This document shows positions 9,548-18,281 of a stretch of DNA of 64,000 nucleotides, piece after piece. The position numbers and the translations under genes were made by a program. Location of the stretch: NCBI RefSeq assembly GCF_009711165.2, contig NZ_WMID02000001.1:124001-188000 (forward strand), in the 5' to 3' direction. This DNA is from Flavobacterium sp. MC2016-06 (GTDB lineage Bacteria; Bacteroidota; Bacteroidia; Flavobacteriales; Flavobacteriaceae). Positions within the stretch are counted from its first letter, which is position 1, and every line of letters starts with the position of its first letter. The notes beneath the pieces were generated by a model that was not told the origin of the DNA, searched no databases, and saw only the letters and a list, made by a program, of their open reading frames with translations.

Positions 9548-10007
9548 CGTTTTTGATAATTAGTTGTTCGTGTGCAATTTCTATAGTGTCTACTGCAACT
9601 TCATTTCCATCAGATTTTAAATCGGTACTGGTAATTTTAGTCGGCCAGGCATTATTAAGCGTCCATTGCATGGTAACATTTCCTTTTTCGTCTAATAGTT
9701 TTATCAGCACTGTTCTTCTTTTTATCGTATTCATTACGATCTGCTGATGCCAGTCCCAAAAAGAATTGTCATTGACAAAAACGCCGCGTTTCATAGTAAC
9801 ATTTCCGTATTTGGTAATTCCCGGCATTTTTTCTACAGAAAAAAGCGGACTGTTACTTTTGCGATATTCTATGATTTGATTTTCAACATCCATTCCGGTA
9901 ACTTCCTGAAAAGCTACTTTTGTTAATTCTGTTCCAAGGTCTACTTCAAACCTAAACTTAGGCATGGGCCACGTTGCACCTTGAATGCTTCCATCATCTG
10001 TTGCCAT
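9537..10007 (-). CDS. eCIS main tube protein (Afp1 type)
   Basis: A 156-aa tail-tube protein that would form the inner tube by stacking hexameric rings. Recognisable segments are FRFEVDLGTELTKVAFQEVTG, then EYRKSNSP, MPGITKYGNVTMKRG, and WTLNNAWPTKI. The paralogue at 57154-57582 has EYRQGASP, MPGMQKFSNITMKRG and WKVKNAWPTKV. It follows the sheath gene by 49 bp, as expected for a stoichiometrically abundant pair. Confidence 0.94.
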   Translation of the reverse strand: MATDDGSIQGATWPMPKFRFEVDLGTELTKVAFQEVTGMDVENQIIEYRKSNSPLFSVEKMPGITKYGNVTMKRGVFVNDNSFWDWHQQIVMNTIKRRTVLIKLLDEKGNVTMQWTLNNAWPTKITSTDLKSDGNEVAVDTIEIAHEQLIIKNGGK

Positions 10008-10056
10008 AATATTGTATTTTTAAATTATAAATTTTCTTAAATGAGTTGGTTATCGA

Positions 10057-11634
10057 TTAACTTGAGGTTGCCATTTGTTGTTGGAATGTCAACACAATGA
10101 ATTCTGCCGGATGAACAACTGCTACTTTTACTGTAACATTCATAAAACCGTTTAAGATATCATCTCCTGTCATTGTTGTGCCCAATCCGCAGGAAACAGA
10201 AAAAGCATCAGAGGCACTTGCACCCATTAAGCCGCCTTGTTTCCAAATAGAGTTTAAGAAACTAGAAATCATCGAGATTACAGCTTCCCAAGTGTTTTTG
10301 TCATTCGGTTGAAAAACATACGCCTGAGCGGCAAGTTTACAAGACTGTTCTAGAAAAATCATAGTTCTTCTTACCGGAATATATTTCCAGTCATTGCTGT
10401 TTCCGTCTAGAGTTCTAGAACCCCAGATTAGAATACCAAGACCGTTAAATAATCGAATTGCATTTATAGATTTACCAGAAACGGCATCTATATTTAAATT
10501 GGCCTGCTGGCTTTCTGAAATTGAAATTGGTAAAGATGCTGCGCCTACTATAGAGGTATTTGCAGGAGCCTGCCAAGGACCAACAGCATTGTCAACAGTA
10601 GTAATTACTCCAGCCATTCCTCCGCTTGGCGGTAAAATATTAGCATCACTCAACACATGTTTTATAATCAACGCGTAAATTGGACTTGCAATCGTAAGGG
10701 CATTATTGTTTTGTGTAACGGTTAAAGTACTGGCTGGATTCTGAATAGCCGCAATAATGGAAGCAACAGCTGCATTTGGTGCGCTTGGCGGATTTATTAC
10801 GGCTTCTAATTGTTTTACATCACCACCAAATAGATTGGTATAATCAATGTCGGTATTCTGCATGATGGTAGTTCCAATAAAAGGATAATAAGCCATTCCG
10901 TAATTTAATCCCACAGAACCTGTGTTCATTCTGAAATTTGAAATATCCTGAGTATATAAAATTGGATCTGGTGCATCGCCGCCAATAATATCAAACAAAC
11001 ACATTGCAGTCTGCATATTGGTACTTTGAAGCAGCATTTCCTGCATAAGTGTACCATTGTTTTCTAAACTTAGCAAAGTTGCTTCAGGACAGATGTACAT
11101 GGTTGGTTCAGGCTCGTTTAGTAACAATGCAAGACCTCCTGTTAAATCGTTTAATTGTACGTTTGGATTTACAAGCGGTGTTCCCGGAGTCGCAGGCTTT
11201 TGTGATGCAGGGCCATAAGTACCAACAGATACTATGTAGGCATCGCCACCGCCATTTTCATAAAAAAGCCTAACGCTGTTATACAGATAATAAACCGTAT
11301 TTGGATCTGGAACTATAGAATAGTAGGATCCGTTGATTAACATATAATCTCCCTTTGCAGGTTGACTTTTTTGCTGTACTAAGTAATATTCAGGACTGTA
11401 TTGTTTAGCAGGACTCGCAGGAAGCGGTGGATCTGGTAAACAAAAAAAGGCTTGAAAATCAGCAAACGATGTAATTCTTACGGGAACATTCGTATACGAT
11501 TTCCCTTCGTAAGAAGCTTGTGGTGTATATCCAATAAATGCTGGTACTGCTGTAGCAACTGCTACAACTGAATTTGGAAAAGCATTTAATTCTTGAATAT
11601 AAACACCAGGGGTTTGGATGGTAGATAAATTCAT
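10057..11634 (-). CDS. eCIS contractile sheath protein
   Basis: A 525-aa tail-sheath protein. The N-terminus has the conserved TPGVYIQELNAFPNSV and PAFIGYT segments, the middle has FYENGGGDAYIVSVG, and the C-terminus has NIDAVSGKSINAIR, WGSRTLDGNSNDWKYI and VRRTMIFLEQS, all typical of the T4 gp18/Afp2 family. It is the only sheath gene in this locus, whereas Afp has three. It is 180 aa shorter than the locus 2 sheath (57612-59729), and the difference lies in one internal insertion. Confidence 0.95.
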   Translation of the reverse strand: MNLSTIQTPGVYIQELNAFPNSVVAVATAVPAFIGYTPQASYEGKSYTNVPVRITSFADFQAFFCLPDPPLPASPAKQYSPEYYLVQQKSQPAKGDYMLINGSYYSIVPDPNTVYYLYNSVRLFYENGGGDAYIVSVGTYGPASQKPATPGTPLVNPNVQLNDLTGGLALLLNEPEPTMYICPEATLLSLENNGTLMQEMLLQSTNMQTAMCLFDIIGGDAPDPILYTQDISNFRMNTGSVGLNYGMAYYPFIGTTIMQNTDIDYTNLFGGDVKQLEAVINPPSAPNAAVASIIAAIQNPASTLTVTQNNNALTIASPIYALIIKHVLSDANILPPSGGMAGVITTVDNAVGPWQAPANTSIVGAASLPISISESQQANLNIDAVSGKSINAIRLFNGLGILIWGSRTLDGNSNDWKYIPVRRTMIFLEQSCKLAAQAYVFQPNDKNTWEAVISMISSFLNSIWKQGGLMGASASDAFSVSCGLGTTMTGDDILNGFMNVTVKVAVVHPAEFIVLTFQQQMATSS

Positions 11635-11671
11635 TGATTCTAGTTTTTAATGTTCATTTTTAAATTGTTCT

Positions 11672-12511
11672 TTATATGTAAATATACATGGGTGATGTAA
11701 CTTGATTATTTTCTGCGTTTGCAAGTATTCCTATTCTAGAAACATCTGGAATGGGTAATCCTTTGATTATTGTTTTGCCATTTGAACTTTTTTGACCGGC
11801 TTCATTTGGTTCGTTTTGGTTTATTAAATCGAACTTGTTTTTTGGTTTTTGGCTAAGCGGAATATTAGTTTCGTTTGAGGTAAAAAGAAGTGCTTTTTCG
11901 CCTGTTTGCAAGGTTACCGTTTTAGGGCCGTCAAATTGAATAGATCCTTTTTCTGAAATTACAGGATTGTCGAGCTGCACTGCATTTTTATTAATAATAT
12001 AATATTGCCATTGTGTAGCTCTTGCAATAAAATTTATTGTAAAATGTAAGTCTTCGGCAGTATTCCGGCTCTTTAAAATATCTTCAAAATAAATCTTTAA
12101 TTGACCAAAAAAGGGTGCAGAAATACTTGGTTCTAAGGTTTCGTTGAGTTGTATATTACCGTTTTTATTTTGGTTTTTAAGGTCTTGACTGTTGTAAATA
12201 AGCTGTCCCATAAAGTTAATTGGCAAAGCTGTAAACAGAAAGAAAAAAGGATTACTGCTTTTGATATTAAATTCAAAATAATCCTTAGAAGTTGTTTTAG
12301 TAATATAATCTAATGTGCTTGTTAATGATGTTGTTGTAGTATAGAAAAGATCAAAACCATTTGAAATAGTATTGATTCTAAAACCAAATTTTCTAAATAT
12401 TTTATCCGTATCATTATCAGGTATAAAGTGCAGACAATTGCATTTGCTGTTATCAAAAAAACTATGATAAACCATAACATCAAACGCTTTTATGAAATTG
12501 TTCTGGCTCAT
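11672..12511 (-). CDS. conserved eCIS protein of unknown function
   Basis: A 279-aa protein with no family I can name. It starts 4 bp inside the DUF4255 gene (ATGA overlap) and lies upstream of the sheath gene. Locus 2 has a protein of nearly equal length in the same slot (59748-60590, 280 aa). Both are beta-rich and show a central W-x-Y-x-I segment (WQYYIINKNA here, WKYINRKTA there), and both end in a similar aromatic tail (MYIYI / YSEIFI). No signal peptide or membrane segment is seen. Position suggests a structural or cap-associated role, for example at the distal end with the Pvc16-type protein. This is inference from synteny only. Confidence 0.75.
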   Translation of the reverse strand: MSQNNFIKAFDVMVYHSFFDNSKCNCLHFIPDNDTDKIFRKFGFRINTISNGFDLFYTTTTSLTSTLDYITKTTSKDYFEFNIKSSNPFFFLFTALPINFMGQLIYNSQDLKNQNKNGNIQLNETLEPSISAPFFGQLKIYFEDILKSRNTAEDLHFTINFIARATQWQYYIINKNAVQLDNPVISEKGSIQFDGPKTVTLQTGEKALLFTSNETNIPLSQKPKNKFDLINQNEPNEAGQKSSNGKTIIKGLPIPDVSRIGILANAENNQVTSPMYIYI

Positions 12512-13077
12512 GATTGTACAGTATTATTTGTAGTCGTTACAGCAGGTATAATTTCTTGGGTTTCGCTGCCTTGAACTTTTATCAGTTTCATTTTGTAAAT
12601 GATAGAAGGCTGATATTTAGCGCCCATTGCAGTCCATAAACTATGCATCTGGTGGTAAGAGATTTTCTCATATTCAAATTCCAGTCTCGAAATGCCCTGC
12701 GGGATAGAAGAGGAGGAAGAAGCGTCTAGATAATTGTTAATCTGAAAGAAGGAAACAATAGCATCCAGAAACTTTAAAGATTCGGTATAATCATCAAAAT
12801 TACTGCTGATTAAAATATCCAGATTGTATTTTTCTACAGGATTAAAACGAGAAAAATTTCCATTTTCGAGTTTTTTGTTCTGAACATAAAAAGGCTGATT
12901 GGTTTCTTTTTCAATATTAATCAAGGATAAAACCACTTTGTTTTGATTTACTTTTGGAAATGTTCCGCTTGTGTCAACAAGATAATTTAAGACGATTCTA
13001 TCTTCGTCTAAACTAAAAAGGTTTTTCAAAAACTCTCCGAGCAATTTACTCGTAAATTGTAGTGATTGATTAATCAT
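12508..13077 (-). CDS. DUF4255 (Pvc16 N-terminal) cap/terminator protein, Afp16 type
   Basis: A 189-aa protein of the DUF4255/Pvc16 family, which caps the tube-sheath complex in Afp and ends its growth. The segments VLSLINIEKETNQPFY, LDILISSNFDDYTESLKFLD and YHQMHSLWTAMGAKYQPSIIYKMKLI match the locus 2 paralogue (LINLDQEAA, YILFSANRNKYINSL, LNYIWGTLGGKQFPSALYKVSMI). The frame is open up to 13203, but the extra 42 residues are unlike the family and cover the promoter region, so I place the start at 13077 (MINQSLQF). It is the first gene of locus 1. Confidence 0.88.
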   Translation of the reverse strand: MINQSLQFTSKLLGEFLKNLFSLDEDRIVLNYLVDTSGTFPKVNQNKVVLSLINIEKETNQPFYVQNKKLENGNFSRFNPVEKYNLDILISSNFDDYTESLKFLDAIVSFFQINNYLDASSSSSIPQGISRLEFEYEKISYHQMHSLWTAMGAKYQPSIIYKMKLIKVQGSETQEIIPAVTTTNNTVQS

Positions 13078-13417
13078 GATTGTTTGGTTATGAATTTTTT
13101 GGTATGCGTATAAGAAACTGATAGTCAGAATATACTGTAAAAGTAATTTAGAAATTGATTGAAAGACTATTTTAAGAATATACTTTTTGTGTACATCACA
13201 CAAAAAAAATCAACTTTCGTAGACAAAATGTAGACAAATTAATTTATCGAATAAAAAGGAGGTGTTTTATACGTATGAGCGATAAAAAAAGGAAGGCTTG
13301 AGGATTGATTTTTATGTAGTTATCTAATTATTTGAAGAGATAAATTGATTGTGAAAAAAAATAGATCCTATAAAGTACAATCGAAATTATTTATATAAAC
13401 TGTTGTATAGAGAAGTT
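13078..13417. promoter_or_regulatory. upstream region of eCIS locus 1 with direct repeats
   Basis: A 340-bp gap between the LuxR-type regulator gene and the first eCIS gene. It has no convincing gene and should contain the locus 1 promoter. The clearest signal is a pair of direct repeats, GTAGACAAA at 13219-13227 and 13230-13238 (TTTGTCTAC on the transcribed strand), spaced 11 bp, one helical turn. That spacing is usual for response-regulator or LytTR-type binding. I could not find a full TAnnTTTG promoter box here. Confidence 0.5.
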
Positions 13418-14281
13418 TTAAGAGACTGTTCTTAAGTATGAAAAAATGTCTTGTTCTTTTTCAAGTGTCAATTTTTTTTTAAGTCTGTATTTATGAGTTC
13501 GCACACTGTCCTGATTAATTCCAAGAAGATTTGTGATATCATTATTTGTCATGTTCATTTTGATATAACAGCAGTATTTTAAATCTTTTGGACTTAATGA
13601 AGGATGTTTTCTTGCAAGAGTCAACAAGAAATTCGGATTTGTCTGTTCAAAATAAATCTTAAAATCATCCCAGAGTTTGGTATCGTTAGCCACTGCTTTT
13701 ATAGAATTTACAATAGACATTAATTCTCTTCTGATGGCATCATTAACATTTGGATACAGATATGAAATGCGTGTTTTTACTTTTTGTAGTATTTCTGTTT
13801 TTTGGTCAAGCTCCATTACATAATGGCTTAATTCTCTTGTACTGTCCAAAATATTTTTTTGCAAAGCTGCTTCAGCAAATCCTGTAATTGTTTTGGTTTT
13901 TGTTTCTGTTTTTTTTAAAAGAAAAATAGATTTAATTCTGTAAATTGAGAAATCAGTATTATTGATATGTTTATAAGGATGCGTAAAAATGATGCAGTTT
14001 TTTGACCAGCAGGTAGACTCGCATTCATGATTTTGCGTTAAGCACAAAATTGGAATATTAATTTTATTTAAGTTGATGTCGTTTATTATAGGCTGATTTC
14101 TTTTGAAACCTAAAATGATTAAATCTGGACGTAATGATTTTGCGGTGTTGAATAGATCCGAAGGTCTTGAAACCGAAGCTGTAGAAAAAGTAAAATCGAC
14201 AATTAGAGACAAAATGTTTAATACCTGAGTCAAAACTTTAGTATCATCACATCCAATCAATATTGATCTTTTTTCAAGCAT
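13418..14281 (-). CDS. LuxR-type regulator with degenerate receiver domain
   Basis: A 287-aa regulator. Residues 5-125 look like a response-regulator receiver: acidic pair in LIGCDD, Thr in LCLTQN and Lys in THPYKH. The phospho-acceptor position is Gly in PDLIILGF, where an Asp is expected, so it probably does not work by Asp phosphorylation. Residues 130-200 are a helical linker. The C-terminal 65 residues are a LuxR-like helix-turn-helix (LSPKDLKYCCYIKMNMTN, then LLGINQDSVRTHKYRLKKKL) of the kind common in Bacteroidota. It points at eCIS locus 1 on the same strand, which suggests it controls that locus. Confidence 0.8.
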   Translation of the reverse strand: MLEKRSILIGCDDTKVLTQVLNILSLIVDFTFSTASVSRPSDLFNTAKSLRPDLIILGFKRNQPIINDINLNKINIPILCLTQNHECESTCWSKNCIIFTHPYKHINNTDFSIYRIKSIFLLKKTETKTKTITGFAEAALQKNILDSTRELSHYVMELDQKTEILQKVKTRISYLYPNVNDAIRRELMSIVNSIKAVANDTKLWDDFKIYFEQTNPNFLLTLARKHPSLSPKDLKYCCYIKMNMTNNDITNLLGINQDSVRTHKYRLKKKLTLEKEQDIFSYLRTVS

Positions 14282-14490
14282 TTTTAGTTATCTTTAGGTA
14301 GTTTGGAATTTCAATTGGAGATTAAAATTAATGATCTAATACATTCAAAATGAAAAAAATGTCATAGAAGGGGTTTTTGTTGTCATGAAATTATTTTTGG
14401 TTTTGATGCATCTGAATATAATAGCTGTTTTTAGAATTTAAAATCATTATTAAGCTGTATAACAAATGACAAATATTTTCTATAAAAAGG

Positions 14491-14524
14491 TTGCAGACTG
14501 ACTCAATAATGATGCGTATATTTG
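14491..14524 (+). promoter_or_regulatory. promoter of the luciferase-like gene
   Basis: TTG at 14491-14493 and TATATTTG at 14517-14524 are separated by 23 bp, which fits the Flavobacterium promoter consensus TTG-N17-23-TAnnTTTG. Transcription would start near 14531, just upstream of the ATG codons at 14544 and 14553. Confidence 0.5.
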
Positions 14525-14543
14525 AAATTATAAAATAAAAATA

Positions 14544-15575
14544 ATGCTATCTATGAAGAAAATAGGATTTTTATCGTTTGGGCACTGGACCGATCATCCT
14601 TCCTATCAATCTCGTACAGCAGGCGATACATTACTTCAATCAATTGATTTGGCTGTTGCTGCAGAGGAAATTGGTTTGGATGGCGCTTATTTCAGAGTGC
14701 ATCATTTTGCACGACAGCTTGCTTCTCCTTTTCCTTTACTTTCGGCTATTGGCGCTAAAACTAGTAAAATAGAGATTGGCACGGGAGTGATAGACATGCG
14801 GTATGAAAATCCTCTGTATATGGTGGAAGATGCTGGTGCTGCCGATTTAATTTCGGGAGGACGTTTACAATTAGGAATCAGTAGAGGGTCACCGGAACAG
14901 GTTGTTGACGGCTGGCGCTCTTTTGGTTACGAACCTGAGCAAGGTGAAACAGATGCCGATATGGGACGCAAAAAAGCTTTAGAATTTTTAGATAAACTTA
15001 ATGGGATAGGATTTGCCGAACCAAACCCATATCCGATGTTTCCAAATCCGCCGGGTTTATTACGTCTTGAGCCTCATTCTGAAGGATTTAGAGAACGAAT
15101 CTGGTGGGGAGCAGCATCTAATGCTACTGCTATTTGGGCGGCAGAAAATGGTATGTATCTGCAAAGTTCTACCTTGAAGTATGACGAAAACGGTAAACCT
15201 TTCCATATCCAACAGGCAGAACAAATCAGGTTATATAAGGAAGCTTGGAAAAAAGCGGGACATCAGCGGGAACCAAGAGTTTCAGTAAGCCGTTCGATTT
15301 TTGCATTGGTTTCGGATCAAGATAGATATTATTTTGGAAATCAAGGTAAAGGTGCTGATAGTTTTGGTAATATAGAAAGTGACAAGCGAGCAATCTTTGG
15401 AAAGAGTTATGCTGCAGAACCAGATAAACTCATAGCCGAGTTAGCGCAGGATGAAGCTATTCAGGAAGCAGATACGCTATTACTGACGATACCAAATACA
15501 TTGGGTGTAGCGTATAATGTACATATATTGTCGTCTATACTAAAATATATTGCACCTGAGCTGGGTTGGCGCTAA
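14544..15575 (+). CDS. LLM-class flavin-dependent monooxygenase
   Basis: A 343-aa luciferase-like (LLM) TIM-barrel oxidoreductase that uses reduced flavin; its substrate is unknown. Visible family features are IGFLSFGHW at the first strand, ALTHH-type YFRVHHFARQLASP, KIEIGTGVIDMRYENPLYMVEDAG, and LISGGRLQLGISRGSPEQV. The start may be the ATG at 14553 (MKKIGF), which is a better family start than MLSMKKIGF. It is a single-gene unit: a promoter lies directly upstream and an intrinsic terminator follows 37 bp after the stop. It is divergent from the LuxR-type regulator. Confidence 0.9.
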   Translation: MLSMKKIGFLSFGHWTDHPSYQSRTAGDTLLQSIDLAVAAEEIGLDGAYFRVHHFARQLASPFPLLSAIGAKTSKIEIGTGVIDMRYENPLYMVEDAGAADLISGGRLQLGISRGSPEQVVDGWRSFGYEPEQGETDADMGRKKALEFLDKLNGIGFAEPNPYPMFPNPPGLLRLEPHSEGFRERIWWGAASNATAIWAAENGMYLQSSTLKYDENGKPFHIQQAEQIRLYKEAWKKAGHQREPRVSVSRSIFALVSDQDRYYFGNQGKGADSFGNIESDKRAIFGKSYAAEPDKLIAELAQDEAIQEADTLLLTIPNTLGVAYNVHILSSILKYIAPELGWR

Positions 15576-15612
15576 AATTTTTAAAAAGCATATACTGCGA
15601 AATTACGCAGCC

Positions 15613-15649
15613 AAAAGAGCAGCACGGTTTTTTCGTGTTGCTCTTTTTT
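15613..15649 (+). terminator. intrinsic terminator after the LLM gene
   Basis: Arms AAAAGAGCAGCACG and CGTGTTGCTCTTTT pair with one G-T, around a short T-rich loop, and end in a run of six T. Confidence 0.85.
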
Positions 15650-15798
15650 ATTTCATAAGACAACTTCAAATAGTGAGAAGAGCTAAATTACTTCTCATTA
15701 TCTCTATTTTTTCTTAAATGAAGTGTTAGTATTAGTCAATAAAATATTTACATTAGATGCATAATCGTTTGAAACATTGCAAACGAATGTGATTACTT

Positions 15799-16584
15799 AT
15801 GGAATTTCAATTAGATACAACCAACGTTTTGTGTTTTTATACCGATATTTCGATTGTTGAAGTTCATTATCACAATTGTTATCAAATTGTTGTAAGTACA
15901 AAGGATACTTTTGACAGTGTAATAGAAGGAGCTTCTTACTATAATTTAAAAGGTTTTATTATAGATCGATACATAAAACATTCGTGTTCTGCCGAATCAG
16001 GAAGTTTTTTGGTTTATTATATTGAAACCAAAAGTTTCTTGGGTAAACAATTGAAAAATCTGCTTAAGACTAAAGAGGTAATCGATATTGAAAGTCTACT
16101 AAAACCAGAACGTCTGCTCCAATTGAAAAATGATTTTTCTGAGGAAAATTTAAGTTCTTCTGCTATAAAAATACTTTCAGATCAATTATTGTATGATATT
16201 TTTCAATTAGGAATTTCTCCTGTTTTATCTGAAAATTTAGATTCCAGAATTATTAAAGCTCTTGATTTCATTAATAATAATTACAATGAAAGTATAACAC
16301 TAGAAAAAGTAGCAAACCATATTTTTCTGTCTCCAGAAAGAACACGTCATTTGTTTTTAGAGCAGGTAGAGATACCATTTTCACAATATATACTCTGGAA
16401 AAGAATTAAATCAGTATTGACAGCAGTTATTTTAAATAACAATACGCTTTATGAAGCTTCAATAGAATTTGGTTTTACAGATCAATCTCATTTCAACAGA
16501 TTCTTTAAGCGTATGTTTGGTATTTCGGCTACTATGATTATTAAAAACAGCCGTTTTGTTCAGTTTATATATCCTGAAATTTGA
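15799..16584 (+). CDS. AraC-family transcriptional regulator
   Basis: A 261-aa regulator. The first 140 residues form a sensor domain with YHNCYQIVVST, cupin-like. The last 100 residues are the two-HTH AraC DNA-binding domain: ALDFINNNYNESITLEKVAN, FLSPERTRHLFLEQ, then the signature FGFTDQSHFNRFFKRMFGIS. It lies 171 bp upstream of the flavodoxin-like gene on the same strand and is the obvious candidate to control that three-gene set. The inducer is unknown. Confidence 0.88.
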   Translation: MEFQLDTTNVLCFYTDISIVEVHYHNCYQIVVSTKDTFDSVIEGASYYNLKGFIIDRYIKHSCSAESGSFLVYYIETKSFLGKQLKNLLKTKEVIDIESLLKPERLLQLKNDFSEENLSSSAIKILSDQLLYDIFQLGISPVLSENLDSRIIKALDFINNNYNESITLEKVANHIFLSPERTRHLFLEQVEIPFSQYILWKRIKSVLTAVILNNNTLYEASIEFGFTDQSHFNRFFKRMFGISATMIIKNSRFVQFIYPEI

Positions 16585-16755
16585 TTCAACTTATTGATTC
16601 TAATTTTTAAACGATTCGTTTAGTCCTCCTTACGATTGTAATACTATTCTATTTCTTAATAGTTTCAAAATTATGTGATTTTGAAAACTTAGCCGTTTTG
16701 TACAAGTTAAATTACTGCTTGCTTTTGGAACTTTGCAGGACTAAATTTATACAAT

Positions 16756-17325
16756 ATGATTATTTCAATAGTTTATGACAGCGGCTACGGCCATACCCAA
16801 AAACAAGCAGAAGCAGTGGCTGCAGGTGCACGCAGTGTGTCAGATTCTGTAGTAAACCTAATACCAGTTAAGGAAGGTAATATTCCATGGAGCGATTTAG
16901 AAAAAAGTGATGCCATCATTTTTGGATCTCCAACTTATAACGGCCTTATAAGTGCCCGTTTAAAACAATTTTTTGAAGATTCGACCAAAGAAGCGTGGAC
17001 TGAATTTAAATGGCGTAATAAAATTGCTGCCGGTTTTACCAATTCAGGTTCTTTAAGCGGCGATAAATTAAATTCTCTTATCTCAATGGCATTATTTGCA
17101 GCACAGCATGGAATGATTTGGGCGGGACTTGACCTTCATCCTGCTAATCCTGATAGTCCTCTTTCTACAAAAGATTTAAATGGTTTAGGCAGCTGGCTTG
17201 GTGCAATGGCATTTTCAGAAAATGACAGTCCTGAAGTAACTCCTGGTGAAAAAGACCTAAAAACAGCCGAATATCTCGGAAAAAGAGTAGCAGAAGTTAC
17301 AGCTCGTTTTATAAGTACAATTTAA
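16756..17325 (+). CDS. flavodoxin-like NAD(P)H-dependent oxidoreductase (WrbA-like)
   Basis: A 189-aa flavodoxin-fold protein. The FMN phosphate loop is at the N-terminus (YDSGYGHTQKQAEAV), followed by DAIIFGSPTYNGLISARLKQF and the FTNSGSLSGDK loop that contacts the isoalloxazine ring. This is the WrbA/flavodoxin-family layout, so a role in quinone or electrophile reduction is likely. It begins a set with the MoaF-like gene (11 bp away) and the muconolactone-isomerase-like gene, probably one operon under the AraC regulator. Confidence 0.85.
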   Translation: MIISIVYDSGYGHTQKQAEAVAAGARSVSDSVVNLIPVKEGNIPWSDLEKSDAIIFGSPTYNGLISARLKQFFEDSTKEAWTEFKWRNKIAAGFTNSGSLSGDKLNSLISMALFAAQHGMIWAGLDLHPANPDSPLSTKDLNGLGSWLGAMAFSENDSPEVTPGEKDLKTAEYLGKRVAEVTARFISTI

Positions 17326-17336
17326 AAACAAAAAAA

Positions 17337-17792
17337 ATGAAACAAGGTAAATTAGCAATAGGCGTTGTCGCTTTCTCTTTTTTAGCATTCGGATTCACTA
17401 GTATTTCTAATACTGCAGTAACAATTCCGTCAATCTCAAAAACAGTAAACCAGACAGAAAAAGGAACATCACAGATTATCGGTAAAACAGCCGTAATTAC
17501 GTTTTCGCAATTTCAGGTAGAAGAAACATTTGTATCAGAATCTGTGCTGCACTGGAAAATTAAAAACGAAAATGGTTCTTATAACGAATCTGATGAACAA
17601 ATCAGTTTTAAGAGATTAAATGATCATCAGTTTTTTATAAACTGGATTGAAAAAACGGGTCTGACTGTAAGCCAGATTATTGATGCTCAAAATGGTACTG
17701 TTACTTCTTTTGTGAGTAACAAAGATGAAAAAAGTGACAGAGGGCAGAGGTCTGCAAATTTCTTACAAGGAAAACTTGAATTTAAAAAATAA
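17337..17792 (+). CDS. exported MoaF-like lipocalin-fold protein
   Basis: A 151-aa protein with an N-terminal hydrophobic signal-like segment (LAIGVVAFSFLAFGFTSI). The mature part resembles the MoaF/phenolic-acid-decarboxylase-like barrel family, with the pattern VLHWKIKNENGSYNESDE, FFINWIEKTGLTVSQIID and GTVTSFVSN, as seen in small Bacteroidota MoaF-related proteins. I infer binding of a small ligand; no catalytic activity is evident. It starts 11 bp after the flavodoxin-like gene. Confidence 0.65.
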   Translation: MKQGKLAIGVVAFSFLAFGFTSISNTAVTIPSISKTVNQTEKGTSQIIGKTAVITFSQFQVEETFVSESVLHWKIKNENGSYNESDEQISFKRLNDHQFFINWIEKTGLTVSQIIDAQNGTVTSFVSNKDEKSDRGQRSANFLQGKLEFKK

Positions 17793-17822
17793 TATAGAAA
17801 TACAGTCTTAAAAAAAAACAAC

Positions 17823-18086
17823 ATGAAAAGAATAATAGTAGATATCGTTAGTAATCTAGATGCAATACCGAATCTTCAGGATTTACTGCCTCTGGAATTC
17901 GCAGCAAGCTTAGCGCTTAAGGAGAAAGGTGTATTAGAAAATCTTTTTACTAAAGAAGATAGAATGGGCGCCGTCCTAATTTTTCAGGATCTTGAACTCG
18001 AACAGGCTAAAGATGCCGTTTCTAAACTGCCGCTTTTTGATTACTTTGAAAAAGTGGAATACTTTGAAGTAAGTAAACATTTTTAA
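17823..18086 (+). CDS. muconolactone-isomerase-like dimeric alpha/beta-barrel protein
   Basis: An 87-aa protein whose length and C-terminal KLPLFDYFEKVEYFEV resemble muconolactone isomerase-like proteins, a ferredoxin-like dimeric fold. The upstream part has AASLALKEKGVLENLF and RMGAVLIFQDLELEQAKD, the expected helix and strand. It lies 30 bp after the MoaF-like gene and is followed by a strong terminator, so it is the last gene of the set. The substrate is unknown. Confidence 0.65.
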   Translation: MKRIIVDIVSNLDAIPNLQDLLPLEFAASLALKEKGVLENLFTKEDRMGAVLIFQDLELEQAKDAVSKLPLFDYFEKVEYFEVSKHF

Positions 18087-18152
18087 AATTCTATATAAAT
18101 CTGACTAGTCCTAAATAATCGATACAGATTATTAGATAAAGCTATTTTAATT

Positions 18153-18186
18153 AAACACCTGCAAAAACGTTTTTGCAGGTGTTTTT
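18153..18186 (+). terminator. intrinsic terminator
   Basis: AAACACCTGCAAAAA pairs perfectly with TTTTTGCAGGTGTTT around a 2-nt centre and ends in a T-run. It closes the flavodoxin-like operon and could act in both directions. Confidence 0.92.
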
Positions 18187-18281
18187 TATTTTATAAGTTC
18201 TTATTTTAAAATTAATCATTTAGTTAATTCTGTCGCATCTGTTGATACTATTTATCTCTGGATTTTGAAATCATAGAATTA

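Noticed and set aside
1750..13077. Prophage or phage tail region
   Set aside because: No capsid, portal, terminase or lysis genes are present. DUF4255, DUF5908 and the Afp order fit an eCIS.
12508..13203. Longer start of the DUF4255 gene of locus 1 at 13203
   Set aside because: The extra 42 residues are unlike the family and start close to the direct repeats at 13219. The start at 13077 fits the length of the locus 2 copy better.
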